Assembly: GCA_964035575.1 (NCBI GenBank)
Contig: OZ037907.1
Location: forward strand, 310,001-374,000
DNA from: Rhynchopus sp. YZ270_cl-10
Lineage: Eukaryota > Euglenozoa > Diplonemea > Diplonemida > Diplonemidae
DNA length: 64,000 nt
Reading direction: 5' to 3'
Positions 42,104 to 53,619 of this stretch are shown piece by piece (the first letter of the stretch is position 1; every line of letters starts with the position of its first letter). A model generated the notes under the pieces. That model saw only the letters and a list, made by a program, of their open reading frames with translations. It had not been told where the DNA came from and ran no database searches. The position numbers and the translations under genes are program-made.

Positions 42104-44569
42104 CTATTGAACACTTGGCATCGGTGTTGGAAGAGGGGTTGATGGAGGTGAAGGTGCAGCATCTGGCTGTCTTTTCTTTGTTGCGATGAGCGCGATAAGA
42201 AAGAAGATGATGAGGACGAGGAGCAGGCATACACAGGCTTTGAAACGGGTGTGACGCGACTTATCGACGCTCTTTTGAAGGTATTTTACACCCCCTTCCA
42301 CCTCCGCCTGCGCGTTCGAAACGTTGTTGTCGATTCTGTCGAGCATCGTACCCTGGTCAATCACCATCATGTTAAGGTCCTCAAACATGCTCTGGATGTC
42401 GAGCAAGCTCTTCACAATGTCCTGAAGCTCTGTGTCCCTCTGTGAGAGCATGTCGTTCGTTAGCTTCATCATCTCCGCCTGCTCGGGCGTCAGGTTCTTC
42501 ATCCGCAACTCCTCCTCCTGCTGTGCAAGCTGGTCTTCTTCCTCCCATCTGAGTAAGAAAGCATTTTTTTTTTGATAAATTGTTGGAGTAGTGTAGGTCG
42601 GTTGTGTTGCCACAGTTGTGCAATCTCCACTGTCTTTTTTGGGGAAAACGAAAGAAAAGAAAGTTGAGTTGAAATACAAAGCCGTCTCGTGAACAGTGTA
42701 CCTTTAATACAATGGTGTGCTGGTGCAACCGTGGGTGGTTTACTTATCTCATCAAACAAAAAAAATAGAGGACATACCGCTGCGCCTCTTCAGATTGGTG
42801 GAATTTTGATTTCTTCTTTCGTTCCTTTTCTGATTTGAGATACGCCTTTTGCACTGTGTTTTTTTGTGGATGTTTTTTTAAAAATTCTTGTCCATGATTA
42901 TATTTTTTTCCCAAATTTCCGCATGACATACACTCCCGAAACTGCTTCGACATCTCCGTGAGCTGTGTGGCAAGCGACATCTGCACGTTGGTGATCGTTG
43001 TCTTCTCCTCCTCCGACCGCGAGCTCTTTATGAGTGGGGTCAGCCTCTTCACTGCAGCATCCTGCTTCTTAAACTGCGCCGTCACACGCGCCGTTAGCAT
43101 TTGTATTTCTGCTGCTTCACTGTCATCCTTCCCCCCAAAGAGAGATGTCGGCACCAGACGTTTTCTGTGCTGCTCTGAAAGCTCCTTTACTGTATAAAAA
43201 AAAAAGAGAGAATCGTGCGGGAATATATACCACCAGAAGTGCTATGACAACTTTCATAAAATTATGACGTGTGATACCGGAAAAGTTTTGAAGAAAAAAA
43301 AGGGGGGGGGGGGTGTCGTTGGAGGAAAAACAAACAACGCGCTGTTGTTGAGGAAGAAGACGGCGATGAAAAAAAAAAAAAAGGCACCAATATTTATGGA
43401 AAATTCGGAGCGGAACGCGTACAGCATTGGGATGTATTCGCGAGGAGTATTTCCGTGCGGACGAAAGTGAAGATCCCTTAGCTTTGGCGTGTGAAATTGA
43501 AAGTCACAAGTTCACTGAAGACAACGACTGCAGCATCCCAACAGTGCTACGCTAAGGAGCCCCCAATCTTGGGAGTACGATACAGCTGAGCACCGTGTGT
43601 GTCTGTGGCAACCCGAGGTCATTGGAAGAGAGACGCTCTCGCTCTCTCAAACTTTCCCGGGGACGAATGGTGTGATTCCGTGATACGCATGCTTTCGGAT
43701 CCCAACATCTCCTGCACAGCTTGCGCCGCGATTGAGCAGGAGACAAAGAGTGTCGATGTCTCTGGTTCGGATCTCGATCGATCATGATCTGTGATCATCA
43801 CACTGCCACTCTCCAGAAGGAGTAGTGACAACAAAGCAGTGGTACATCACCTGGGTGCGCCTGCAACAGGAGGTCACTACGTAACAGATTTCATTGGTCA
43901 CAACCTTATCGGTTGCGTGGTATTTTGTATGGGGGAGAATAAAATATTATGAAAAACCAGACAAATTATACCCGCCAACTGATCTTGATAGATTAGATTC
44001 ATATACTTTCAATTCACAGAATTGAAAGTAAATGAATCTAATCTATCAAGAGGTGTGTTTGATAGATGAAAGGAAAGAAGACTTATTTTCGTCGCAGCCC
44101 AAAAGGTGAAATCCTGATGTGGCGCAAAGTGAAATGATGTGAAAAAAGAAATGGATAAGTCGTTAACAAGTCAAAATGGTGGCTTTCTTTTTTTGTCTGG
44201 TTTCTAAACACACTTCGTGTGGAGGAGAAAAAAAAAAGCTCGTTGCATTTCCCACTACTCCCACTCGGTTTTCTCTTACTTTATTTTTCTACACCATATT
44301 TGGTAATTTTTTAAATTAGGATACGTATTGGACCCCCTTTTACCCAACAACATACATGACTCTTTAAGCGACATCTCCACCTCACGGATTTCATCCAGCA
44401 CGTCAACCCATTCCGGCACGGCATACGTGTTCCCTCCACCCATCTCTGCGTCCATGAGCGGGTTGCGGTCATCCAGGCGAGGCGGGGGCTGGCGTGCACT
44501 CGACCCTCGCAACTGCCGCCGTTTTGTCAGAAACTGGTCTGTCCTGTTCCGACACATGGGAGCAGCCAT
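42104..44569 (-). CDS. Syntaxin-16/Tlg2-type Qa-SNARE (4 exons)
   Basis: Exons are 44356-44569, 42932-43189, 42778-42853 and 42104-42548, all with GTATGT donors and CAG acceptors; introns are 1166, 78 and 229 bp. The joined frame has 330 residues. The N-terminus (NRTDQFLTKRR) and PEWVDVLDEI segment match the syntaxin-16 N-peptide and linker region. Helices follow (about 75-180), then the SNARE motif with DQGTMLDRIDNNV around the zero-layer Gln (about residue 248), a single membrane anchor (about 285-303) and a short proline-rich luminal tail. In other eukaryotes this SNARE drives endosome-to-trans-Golgi fusion. Introns 1 and 3 contain repeats (families C and N, a perfect palindrome at 43984-44050), so repeat insertion explains their size. 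Confidence 0.92.
42569..42635 (-). repeat. Family N repeat within syntaxin intron 3
   Basis: On plus TTGATAAATTGTTGGAGTAG through GTGCAATCTCCACTGTC. It lies about 20 bp from the acceptor of intron 3; a family C copy (42663-42760) fills the rest of the intron. Confidence 0.7.
43430..43560 (+). pseudogene. Coding-like fragment inside syntaxin intron 1
   Basis: A plus frame reads EEYFRADESEDPLALACEIE and continues to a TAA at 43553. It is followed, in another frame, by more protein-like sequence up to 43787. It is GC-richer than the rest of the intron and antisense to the host gene. No family is recognised; probably a mobile-element relic. Confidence 0.3.
43984..44050. repeat. Near-perfect palindrome in syntaxin intron 1
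   Basis: Arms CTTGATAGATTAGATTCAT and its exact inverse enclose an inner pair CTTTCAATTC / GAATTGAAAG separated by ACA; a three-base internal loop lies between outer and inner stems. It is about 29 base pairs in total. Confidence 0.85.
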
Positions 44570-45064
44570 CTTCTCCCCCCCCCCCTCCCCCTTCCCCTCT
44601 TCCTTTAATAACCCCCCCTGTTGTGTTGATGATATTCGGTATTTGACAAAAAAGTAGAGAAATACAAAGCCCTCTCGGAAACAGTGTACCTTGGTATTCC
44701 CCGATTTCCCCGGAAATGTTGGTGTTGAAGATTACAGAATATGAATGGGGTGGGATTGGTGTTGAAACGCGGAAGACAACAGGCCTCACATAGTGTTGTA
44801 CTTTCCCCCCTTCCGCACCCCCGGTTGTTGCCCCTCTTTTTTGCTTTTTTTTGCTTTTTTTTAAATGGAATTTGGGGTCTACTTTGCTGTCCCCTACTTC
44901 ATACTCAGTACGGGGGTTTGTTGGAAGAAAAAAAGGAAAAAAACAGGAAAACCACACAGAAAAAAATGGGGACGTGGGGGAACAAGAAAAGAAAAAAGAA
45001 AAGACAAAAAGGAAACCCTAGCTGCTAAAGTGGTCACTACGCGTCTGAACGCGTTGCCTTTATC

Positions 45065-45099
<35 letters not shown>

Positions 45100-45204
45100 T
45101 TTTTTGGAAAAGCCCTTCGTCTTGAGCTAGAATGCGTACGACAAAGGGGGGGGGGGGGGGGGGTGTGCGCGACGGTCAAACAAAAATAAAACAAACGAAA
45201 AACT

Positions 45205-45243
45205 TGAAAGATGAATGTACCTCTCATTGTACACACATCTTTC
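45205..45243 (-). repeat. Hairpin repeat, family M (best copy)
   Basis: In minus sense AAAGATG, T, GTGTAC, loop AATGAGAG, GTACAT, T, CATCTTT, then CAAGTTTTTC. This is a 13-bp stem with one T-T mismatch and a loop resembling that of family A. Confidence 0.75.
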
Positions 45244-45627
45244 AACAGAATTTTTTTTGACAGATGAACCTAGTCCTCAGTGATTTGTCATGATTTTTTT
45301 TTTTGAAAAAAAAATATATGCTCAAGATCACCCCCCGGCCTGCGAAAGAAAGATTGATAAAACATACTAGCATTTGTTGTACAGTGCAAAAACCAAAAGG
45401 TGGGTAGTTTGAATATCAAAAAAATAAGAATAGGGTTTGTTCAAAAAAAAAATTGAAAGATTTTGCTGAAACGAATGGAGAGACGGCGTTGAATGGCGCA
45501 ACGAATCGTATTTGAAAGAGCGCAAACGCCTCTACGTACGCAGACACCAAAGAAGACAATTTTTAAATGGTTATCGACAACAAAAGGTGTTACCAAGGAC
45601 CAAAGAAAAAAAAAGAAAAAAGAAAAA

Positions 45628-45786
45628 AAATAGAAACTTACCACTCCTCATGCGTAAAAACCCATGGGAGGAGGTTGTGAAAACGCACAACACCTCGACC
45701 TGTTTGGGTGAGGCGTGGTTCTCTGCAGCGCGGTTTATCCCTCAGAACCGTAAAAGTGTGTTCAAAAAATGCTTTTGTTTCTATTT
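45628..45786. mobile_element. AAATAGAAAC-ended MITE, copy 2
   Basis: 159 bp, the same ends and interior as 32800-32958 (CCCATGGGAG, CACCTCGACCTGTTTGGGTG, AAAAGTGTGTTCAAAA), more diverged than the other two copies. Confidence 0.7.
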
Positions 45787-47154
45787 CCTCCTCCGGCGAC
45801 AGGGAAAAAAAAAGAGGGAAAAGGGGGATGGTGAGAAAAGAAAAAAAACACAAGATATAGCTAGCTTAGCTACACAACACATTTATTTTTTTTTTTTGAA
45901 TGTATTTGTTCTCCTCTCACCCAAAAGGGGGGAGAGGGCCAAGGGGGAATTTTTTTTGTTTTTATTTTTTTTTTTTTGGTTTTTTTTTTAAATTTTTTGT
46001 ATTATCCTCCCCTCCCAAATATTTTGGGGGGAATTTTCCTCACAAATAGGTCAAAAGAGTTAGATTAGACCTATATTGCGGCTGTTTTACTTTTTTTTGT
46101 TTTTTTACTTTTTCTGTGGGTGCTCTTTCAGTTAGAATCATAGGGTAGTGTATGTGCATGTGGTTTTTACCTTTTGGAAAAAAAAAAACAAAATAGGAGT
46201 GAAGTTTTTGGCAGACATTTTACCTGGGAGGGGTGATGCCAGCGCTTCATTGGTATAAAACAGATTTTGCTACAAAAGGAGGGGAATTCATATTGAGGAG
46301 TGTTTCACTGCTGAAAAAAAAAAAAAGGGAAAATACAAGAACAAAAAAAAACGAGATGAATTTGTGTTTCTCTTTGTGTGCACACACCCGTCTGCAAAAA
46401 ATAAAAGAAACCGTTTCGATACCTCCAAACCTCCTGTAGTGCAGTTGCCTCGGTTTGTGTTTCCACAAAGTTGTGCAAATCTCCACTGTTTCTATCTTTT
46501 TTGAAAACTTGGAAAAATCACGTGTCGCAACAGAATATATCCACGCCACGCCCACCCTCCGCCCAGCTTACTTCCATTTCGCGGTCTACGTTGATATTTT
46601 TTTTTGAAAATTTGACGTGTAGACACCACCCTGTGTTACTCCAGTAACTCCACACAAATTTTTTTTTTTTGAAACTATTTTACCGTGTACAACGCCTCTG
46701 CAGACGACCCACCTAATTAGGTTTCAATTTTTCATAGCATTTCCAAAAAAGGGGGGGGAACAACACTCATTGCCCTTGAGGGGAATTTTTAATATTGAAA
46801 AAACTATTGCACAAAAAAAGGGATAAATGGGGGCCAATCTTGTTTTTTTGTTGCATCAACAATCACCGAGTAATCCCACCAGGTGGGATAATTCGGGCCT
46901 GTACTCAACGTTGGCCGAAGCCTTTGCACCCTTTTTTTTCCCCCCAAAAAAATTGTTTTACATATTTTGTGTGGTCTTTTGTTTCCCTCTCCCAAATGAA
47001 GCTAGGGGTATTTTATATCGAATTTGACACACACAAGACAGCGAGTGTACAGAGAAACAAATGAAACAGGGAGAAAAAAAAGAGGGGGAGAGTTGACAGA
47101 TGAGGATGCATTACATACATGCACATTTTTTTTTTTAAAAAAAAAGTTTTATTG

Positions 47155-47184
47155 GATGAACCTAAGCTCTGGTGCATAGTAACC
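47155..47184 (-). repeat. Hairpin repeat, family A
   Basis: In minus sense GGTTA, CTATGC, ACCAGA, GCTTAG, GT, TCATC, then CAATAAAACTTTTTTTT. Orientation and trailing T-run are as in the other copies. Confidence 0.6.
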
Positions 47185-47639
47185 TTTGAAAAAACCCCTT
47201 CATCTCTTTCCTAAAGCAATCAATCAATGGATTTATTTAAAAGAAACGCAAAATAAGATCCAAACAAAGTAAAAAGAGACCTTTAAAAAAAAAAAAATTA
47301 CAAAACCCCCTCTATTCCATTAATTCATTGTTATGTTGGTGGAATTTGGCGGGGTTTTCTTATGAAGTTTCTCCTGGCTGCTCTTGTCGTATTTTGTATT
47401 TTTTTTTGGGGGCGTAGTTTCTTTTTGGAGCAATGATGTGAGGGGGAAAAAAAGCGCGGTCCAAAAAACAGTGGAGCTTGCAGCAAAGCACAGCCCCAGC
47501 CCTTCTGAGGCTGAAGAGTTGGGAGGGGGGAGATGCACATACGGCGTGCTGTTGTTCTTTTAATCATGCGGGGGAGGGGGAGAGAGAGAGAGAGAGGGTT
47601 AAATCACACCCTCCCCGCTGTTTTTTTTTTTTTTTTAAT

Positions 47640-49636
47640 TTAACGCAGCATTTTTGATTGAACCTCAAGGAAGTCGGTCAGTGCAGGTCGGAGCTCTGTG
47701 CAGGTAGGACGCTTGGCCTGTGGGTTTGATATAAAATTTCTTGATTTTTTGAAAAGAAGAAGAAGAAGAAGAAGAAGAAAATCCACATACAACTTCGAGT
47801 ACGTTCTGCAGCCATGTCTGCAGTGCCTGCCGTCTTTTTGAGTGCGCATCGCTGCTACCGCTCGAGATCTTCGATGTCATCGACTTTGGTGGGAAGGGTG
47901 GGCCGGTTCGGAGGTGCGCGTTGCCTTGCGTTTCAAGACGCTTCTGGAAGTCGTCAAAGCTTGAGTACCGCTTGTACACGGAGTACTGGATGCCTGCCTC
48001 ACCCTCCACCTCGATTCTGAAGTACCAATTGCGGTCGCGGTTTTCACAGGACGGAATAGCCACTTTGTGGATAGGGTAGCTCCCGAAGGTGGAGGTGGGG
48101 CTGTGCGCGCGCTGTTGTTCCCTCGCACCGCCCCACTCATCGCGTGCAACCGGCTGCTGTCTTTGCTGTGGTGCGCTCTCCTTGCTTTGCATCTGCTGCG
48201 CCAACTCCATGTCTCTCTGCTCTTGCTCGAGACGGCTTACCCCGCCGATTCCTTCATACCCTACTTTGTTCGTTGTAGGTACGGTCCTGCTGGCTTCATG
48301 CTCCTCCTGTGCCTGCAGCAGGCGAGCGTACTCCTCATCCTTGCGGGACTGCTCCTGCGCTACCCCTTGCGCCGCGCCGCTCATCTCCTGCAGCATCTCA
48401 AGCGCCTGGTCCTGCGACATCTGCCCCTGCACAACGTTCTCCGCCAGATCCGCCACAACAGAGTCATCTGCACCGGAGAACCTCCGTTTCAAATCTGCCT
48501 TCAGCTCAGAGGCACTCCCCCTGAATGGCGCAGGGGACGCACTGTAGGACGGTGCCTGGTGCGCCTGCGGTGCGGGTGTATGCTGGGGCTGCGGCTGGGT
48601 GCCAAGCATTGTGGTGTTACGTTGTTCGCGGGCCTGAAAAGGGTGTCATTTTTTTTTTTGCAGATTAAAAAAATCGTCATACCATCGCGGAGGCTTCATT
48701 CTGCTTCTTAAACTTATCAATGGTATCACGAAGCTCCTGGATCTTCCTGAGCGACTCACGCTGTCTCCTCGCCGCCTCCCCAAGCTCCTCCTCTATTGCC
48801 GCATCGCCTGCAGGCACTGTAGGCAGCACACCTACCCCTGGCACGGTGTGGCTCATATCGGGTGTGGGGTACGCCCCAATCGGGGCAACCTGCGGCACGG
48901 CGACACCCCCCGGCTGCACCCCAATCGGTGCGGGAAGACCATGCGGGTGGCCCATACCTAATGCAGGCTGGAAACCTTGCTGTGGCACCCCCGGCGCAGC
49001 AACCGGGGCTGCGACAGGCGCAGCAACTGGAGCAGCCACTGGAGCCGCAACTGGCGCTGCGACAGGCGCAGCCCCCATCGGTGCATGCGGCAACGTCGAG
49101 GTAAGACCTCCTGGCTGCAGCGGATACGCCGGCAGCGCCCCTGGCGTAGGGAGAGGTGCTGCTCCCATAGGCACTGCTGGGACAGGGTTGGCCGGCGCAA
49201 ACCCTGTCGGCATTGCCAACGGCGCTGTTGTCGCTGGCGGGTTGTACACTGTAGGCGGGGGTGGGGTGGCCTCGATCGGTGCGGGAAGAAGCGTTGCTGG
49301 CGCAGGAGGCGCCTCAGATGCAGGCTTCGCATCGAAGATGTCATCAAGGATATTCGCTGCCGAGCTCTGTGTCGGCCTGGTAGGGGCAACAGGAGGCTGT
49401 GGCTGAACCGGTGCAAACCCTGTCTGTTCATGCAAAGAAGCAGCAGGCAACGTCGTCCCCACCATAGGATTAAAATGCTGTGTCTGTGGCACCCCAGGTG
49501 CACCTACCGGGGCTGCCCCATAAGCAGACTGTTGTGGTATTGGTGCGCCCACAGGTGGTGCTCCTGGAGCTGGTGTGCTATATGGCTGAACAGGGGCAGT
49601 GTTTGCTGGATACAACGGTTGGGTTGCGTGCAACAT
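47640..49636 (-). CDS. PX-domain protein with proline-rich N-terminus (3 exons)
   Basis: Exons 48683-49636, 47791-48633 and 47640-47717 join across introns of 49 and 73 bp (donors GTATGA and GTATGT, acceptors TTTTCAG and CCCACAG, both phase 0), giving 624 residues. Residues 1-280 are Pro/Ala-rich with an (APVA)n run. A charged coiled coil follows (about 283-318), then a Ser/Glu-rich linker. The C-terminus is a phosphoinositide-binding PX domain (about 500-620): IHKVAIPSC, VYKRYSSFDDFQKRL, PPFPPKS, RRQALQTWLQNVLEV, completed only after splicing by AKRPTCTELRPALTDFLEVQ. This is a likely endosomal sorting-nexin-like adaptor. The last intron contains a TTC repeat, which without splicing would read as a serine run. 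Confidence 0.88.
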
Positions 49637-49737
49637 GTGTAGAAAAGAAAAAGAGGGGGTGGTGTGGGGGAGGGGAGGTTAGTCGGTCTGGATGGGGTTG
49701 GAGAGAGGGTGAGGGTGTGGATAAAAAGGTTGATAAG

Positions 49738-49842
49738 AAAATACAACAGCCCGCTCGTGAACAGTGTGCCTTTGTGTACCATGTATGAGGGTGGGACACC
49801 CAATCATGCAGTCCTACGTTGCATTTCGTGGTTTACATCTGA
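49738..49842 (-). repeat. Repeat, family C (long copy)
   Basis: On plus: AAATACAACAGCCCGCTCGT, GAACAGTGTGCC, CACCCAATCATGCAGTCCTA, and TTTCGTGGTTTACATCTGAT. It gives the fullest view of the about 110-bp element. Confidence 0.7.
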
Positions 49843-51117
49843 TAGGGGGTGCGACTCCCGCTTCCACTCATCAGCTGAAGTGGGGGGGGGTCATTGCGAA
49901 CACAAGGTAATTAGGTGTGATGAGGGTCCGGTTGGGGCGAGAAAACGAAAAAAGAAAATGAAGGAGTTTTGTATTTTGTTTGTATTTTTAGTGTTTTTTT
50001 TTTTTTTTTTTGTTTTGTTGTTGTTTGTTGTTGTTTTCCCCACCCAATTTTTTTTTTTTCTGTATTTTTTTTTTTAAATAATCTTCTATTTGCCATCCTA
50101 AGATTCCTCCTATTTCCTTCCATTTTTTGTTTGTTTTTTTTTTTTTGGAACCTCGAGCAAGTAATTGTTGATGTGCAAAATGCAAAATCGCAAAGAAAAA
50201 AAATAACCATGGATTACCTAAGATCTTAGTAAAAAAAGAAGGGGGAAAACAAAAGATACGGAGGGTAACCCCCATACCCTCCTCTCCTTGCTGCGGTAGT
50301 TTTTAAGTGTGGGTTTATGTGATTAAACAACCACCAGCCTTCCTATGCTACAGGGAAGGCTTCACAACATAAAAAAAAATAGATCTTAACCTTTTTTGTG
50401 AAACACACAATAAGAACGTATTTTTTTCGCATTTTTTTTTTTTTTTGAAAACTTGGCATAACTCCACTATCACCAAGCATTGTTCTTCTTCTTCTATATT
50501 TTTCGTGGTGTAAGATCTTAGGCAAAACCATGGTTTAAAAAAAAAAACTTTTTTTTCTTGAAAGGAACAATAGGGGCAATGATTGCACCGAGTGCGCAGA
50601 CAGTAAAAGGGAGGGTATTTTTTTTTTTTTGGGGGGGTCTCTTTGAATTTCACAAAGGGGTGTGTGTTCTCTTACTTTGTTGCTATGTTTATTTACTTTT
50701 TTTTCCTTTTTTGGTGTTCCCGAAAAGTGCCGATATTAGGTCCCTGACAGGTCCTTGACAGGATTTCGGTATATTCATAGCAACTTTCTTTTTTGTTTGC
50801 TTTTTTTTTTTTTTTTTGAAATTTTCGCTTGATTGTAGATACACTGAAGGTGTTTCTACAAAAGTCTGGGGGGGAATTTTGTTTTTTGTTTTTTAATTTT
50901 GGGGGTTTTTTCCCCTCGTTTTTTTTGTTTGTTTTTTTTGTTTTGTTTTTACCGCACACAACCTGCGAGCTGACGACAGTCCAATGTCTTGTGTGGACAC
51001 ATGTAATTAACTCCATTTAAAACCTGAACGGAATCCCTTCACCTGGACCTAAAAGAACAAATAACGACAACTGATTAACATGCGAAAGAAAGCTCCTCAC
51101 AATATTTTCTTCTTCTT

Positions 51118-51170
51118 TTTTGAAAACTTGGTTGCATTAGTGTGGCCACCCTAGAGTGTCCTCCACTATT
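51118..51170 (-). repeat. Dispersed repeat, family B
   Basis: On plus TGAAAACTTGGTTGCATTAG, TGTGGCCACCC, then TCCTCCACTA, after a T-run. Confidence 0.6.
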
Positions 51171-51204
51171 TAAGTACTACTAGGGGATGGGAAGAGAAGT
51201 GGGG

Positions 51205-51385
51205 GTGCACACGGCAGACTAATCAAGGGGAGTACTAGCGGAACTACAGTCATAACGACTGGTAGTCCTTCACATGACTAATGCTGAACTAGTAGTGTTC
51301 CTGGTGTAGGGGACTAGCCGTAAAACACTACTCGTGTGGATTAGTAACACTAATACGTCTTGCCTGACTGGTCCGCCATGTGCAC
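51205..51385. mobile_element. Inverted-repeat element with GTGCACAYGGC ends, 181 bp
   Basis: The left end GTGCACACGGCAGACTAATC and inverse right end GTGCACATGGCGGACCAGTC match with transitions only. The interior is full of ACTAGTAG-like palindromes. A left-end fragment (ACGGCAGACTAGTCAGGGGG) lies at 8631-8660 with similar ACTAGTAG motifs around it. Confidence 0.7.
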
Positions 51386-51485
51386 AAAAAAAAAAAATTT
51401 CCAGGAGGAAGCTTCGTACTGTTTTCTTTGCCTTTCGGGTATTTTTTTTTTTCCTTTTTCCCCCTTCAAAATGTTGAAGAGTAAA

Positions 51486-51643
51486 AAATAGAAACGTAAC
51501 ACTCATTACACGATAAAACCCATGGGAGAGAGGTTGTGGTGAAACGCACACACCTCAACCTGTTTGGGTGAGGAGTGGCTCTCTGCAGCGCGGTTCGTCC
51601 CTAGAACCGCAAAAGTGTGTTCAAAATGCTTTTGTTTCTATTT
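51486..51643. mobile_element. AAATAGAAAC-ended MITE, copy 3
   Basis: 158 bp between AAATAGAAAC and GTTTCTATTT, exact inverse ends. It is nearly identical to 32800-32958, including the bases just outside the right end. Confidence 0.8.
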
Positions 51644-51681
51644 CCTCCTTCATGAGGTGACAAAAAAGGGGGAAAAAAAAT

Positions 51682-51715
51682 TATGAACCTAAGCCCTCGT
51701 CGTGCTTAGTTCGCC
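51682..51715 (-). repeat. Hairpin repeat, family A
   Basis: In minus sense GGCGAA, CTAAGC, ACGACGAGG, GCTTAG, GT, TCATA. It lies about 40 bp right of the preceding MITE. The inner stem is perfect. Confidence 0.65.
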
Positions 51716-51884
51716 TTCAAATTTGAATTATCTGTAGTTTACCTAAAGGGTCCACATTTCAATTCATTTTTTTTTTTTTTTTTGGGTGGAAAGGGAAAAT
51801 AGCGAGATCGTAATACAAGGTAGAATACAAGATAGTAATTCAGGCGCGTGTGGGGTGACGGGGGAGAGGGAGAAACGCCACAAA

Positions 51885-51994
51885 CACGACGGGACCCAGT
51901 GACAGTCACTCAAAAAAGTCACTTGTCATGACAAGTGATTTTCTTTTCATTTCACTTGTCATTTACTTGTCACTTGTCACTGGGTCCCGTCGTG
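51885..51994. mobile_element. CACGACGGGACCC-ended MITE, 110 bp
   Basis: Ends CACGACGGGACCCAGTGAC and its exact inverse. A shortened interior of ACTTGTCAT / ATGACAAGT units. Flanked by AA on both sides rather than TA. Confidence 0.8.
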
Positions 51995-52730
51995 AAGGGC
52001 ATCCCTCTGTTGATAGCAAAGAGGAAAAAAAAAAGGGTGAAGTTGATAGTGCAAACGCCTCGGGGACGCAGGCATTGACACTCCGAAAAAAAAAAGGGGG
52101 GCGCGTGTCAAAGATGAAATAGCACAGTAGCATATCACATCTTCTCTACAAATGGTATCGAGGGTCAGACTCCCTGTCGCCGGGAGCTTGTTTTTTTTCC
52201 TCGCTGTTCGTGGGGGGGGGGGGGATTTAAAAAACACATCAATACACGAAACAAGCGAAAAACCGGTACACACAACACACCCTTCTCCTTTTATCATAGT
52301 TTTAAATTGAAAGCTTGGTTGTGTCAGAGCATATACTATCTCCCCCCCTTATGTCGTAAATAAATATCAAATTTGATTTGAAATACAAAGCCCTCTCGTG
52401 TTCCTAAATCAAAATATTTAGGTCAGATGGTCTTCAGCCTTTTTTGTGTTTAGCCATCTAATAAGATTCATTGTATGGAAAAAAAAAAGTGGGGGGGGAC
52501 TGTCGCACCTCATTGCCAGCCTTCATTGATGTACAACCCTCGCCTAGGGTTTTTTTTGTTGTTGGGGTGAAATAAAGAAAAGGGAAAAAAATTTGTAGAA
52601 GCGGTCGGCAGGTTAACATATATAGAGAAGAAAAAAAGGGGGGGGGTAAAAGAAGATTTACATTGCGCCTCCGTACAGTAACAGGAGGGGAAAAGAGAGA
52701 GAGAGAGAGAGAAAAAAAAATTGTTGATAA

Positions 52731-52760
52731 GATGATACTAAGCATCTGCTTCAGGTCACC
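52731..52760 (-). repeat. Hairpin repeat, family A (diverged)
   Basis: In minus sense GGTGA, CCTGAAGC, AGAT, GCTTAG, TA, TCATC, then TTATCAACAATTTTTTTTT. Confidence 0.6.
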
Positions 52761-53068
52761 TCGTTCCGATTCGTCGTACATTGTATTGTAGCGACGATCC
52801 TGTCTGGGGGATTTGAATGGGTTTTTTTTTTATGAAGTTTTTTTTGTTGATTTTCTTTTGTTTTGGGGGGGGGGGGGGGGGTGTTTGTTCTTGTTTGACC
52901 CACCTCTTCCAAGAGATTCCAAAAGGCGGGGGGTTTTTTTTGGTACTCAAAACATCGCCTTTTGAAAAGGATTTTGTTTTGTTCATCAAAATCCCTATTT
53001 TTGAAGAATATAAAAAAAAAAATACGCGCGAAGAAATGGTGAATTTACACGCTACAGCGATCAGCGAT

Positions 53069-53069
<1 letters not shown>

Positions 53070-53118
<49 letters not shown>
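53070..53118 (+). repeat. A-run of 49 bases
   Basis: A continuous run of 49 A on plus, the longest homopolymer in the window. It could be a retroposon tail or slippage product; its length may also be affected by sequencing error. Confidence 0.8.
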
Positions 53119-53120
<2 letters not shown>

Positions 53121-53300
53121 TAGCACACGTCCAAGATGCCAAAGACCTTGTTGGGTAGTCTTCTCTGTTCTCTTGTATAGCCTCCTAAAGGAGTAGGAGT
53201 TGGAGGGGGGGAAAAAGGAGAAACAAAGAGGCTGCCTGATTTTTCCTGAAATTTATGTGGTGTTTAGTGGAGTTTTTGAGTGGTATTTGAATACACCCAA

Positions 53301-53466
53301 AATAGAAAACGACTTCAGGATATGACAGTTAAATGAAATAAAGAAAACACTTTTTCGTTTATCGCACCGCAAAAGGTTTGTGTTTTTCACTGATGAATGT
53401 GAGTGATGTTAGTGGAAAAACAATACGCTAAAGCGGGCACGCACCATCCGTCGTTTTCCATTTCTA
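53301..53466. mobile_element. Inverted-repeat element with AATAGAAAACGAC ends (copy 2)
   Basis: The interior matches 17926-18091 closely (GCGGGCACGCACCATCCGTC). It abuts family J sequence on the left. Confidence 0.7.
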
Positions 53467-53619
53467 TTCGTCAATGCTTGATAACCAAGGATATCTCTAA
53501 ATCCGTCCCTTTTTGGCCAAATTCCGAAATCCCAATCCAAAAAATTCCCTGTTTTTTTGGTATAGTTTTTGGGCTGTTTTTGACTTTTTTGTGGGGGGGA
53601 AAAAAAATTTCCCGATATG

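Larger units (their letters stand above)
44570..47639. other. 3.1-kb spacer without genes
   Basis: It holds a family C copy (44657-44690), a T-run and G-run near 45066-45165, a family M hairpin (45205-45243) and family D (45521-45553). It also holds an AAATAGAAAC element (45628-45786), family N (46435-46495) and family A (47155-47184). Confidence 0.6.

Noticed and set aside
47754-47790. Serine run at the end of the PX protein
   Set aside because: It is a TTC repeat within a 73-bp intron; splicing restores the end of the PX domain.
48720-49642. Long plus-strand frames opposite the PX gene
   Set aside because: Shadows of the Pro/Ala-rich minus-strand exon.
51885-51994. TA target duplication for this CACGACGG element
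   Set aside because: Its flanks are AA on both sides, unlike the TA of two other copies, so a TA rule is not claimed for all.
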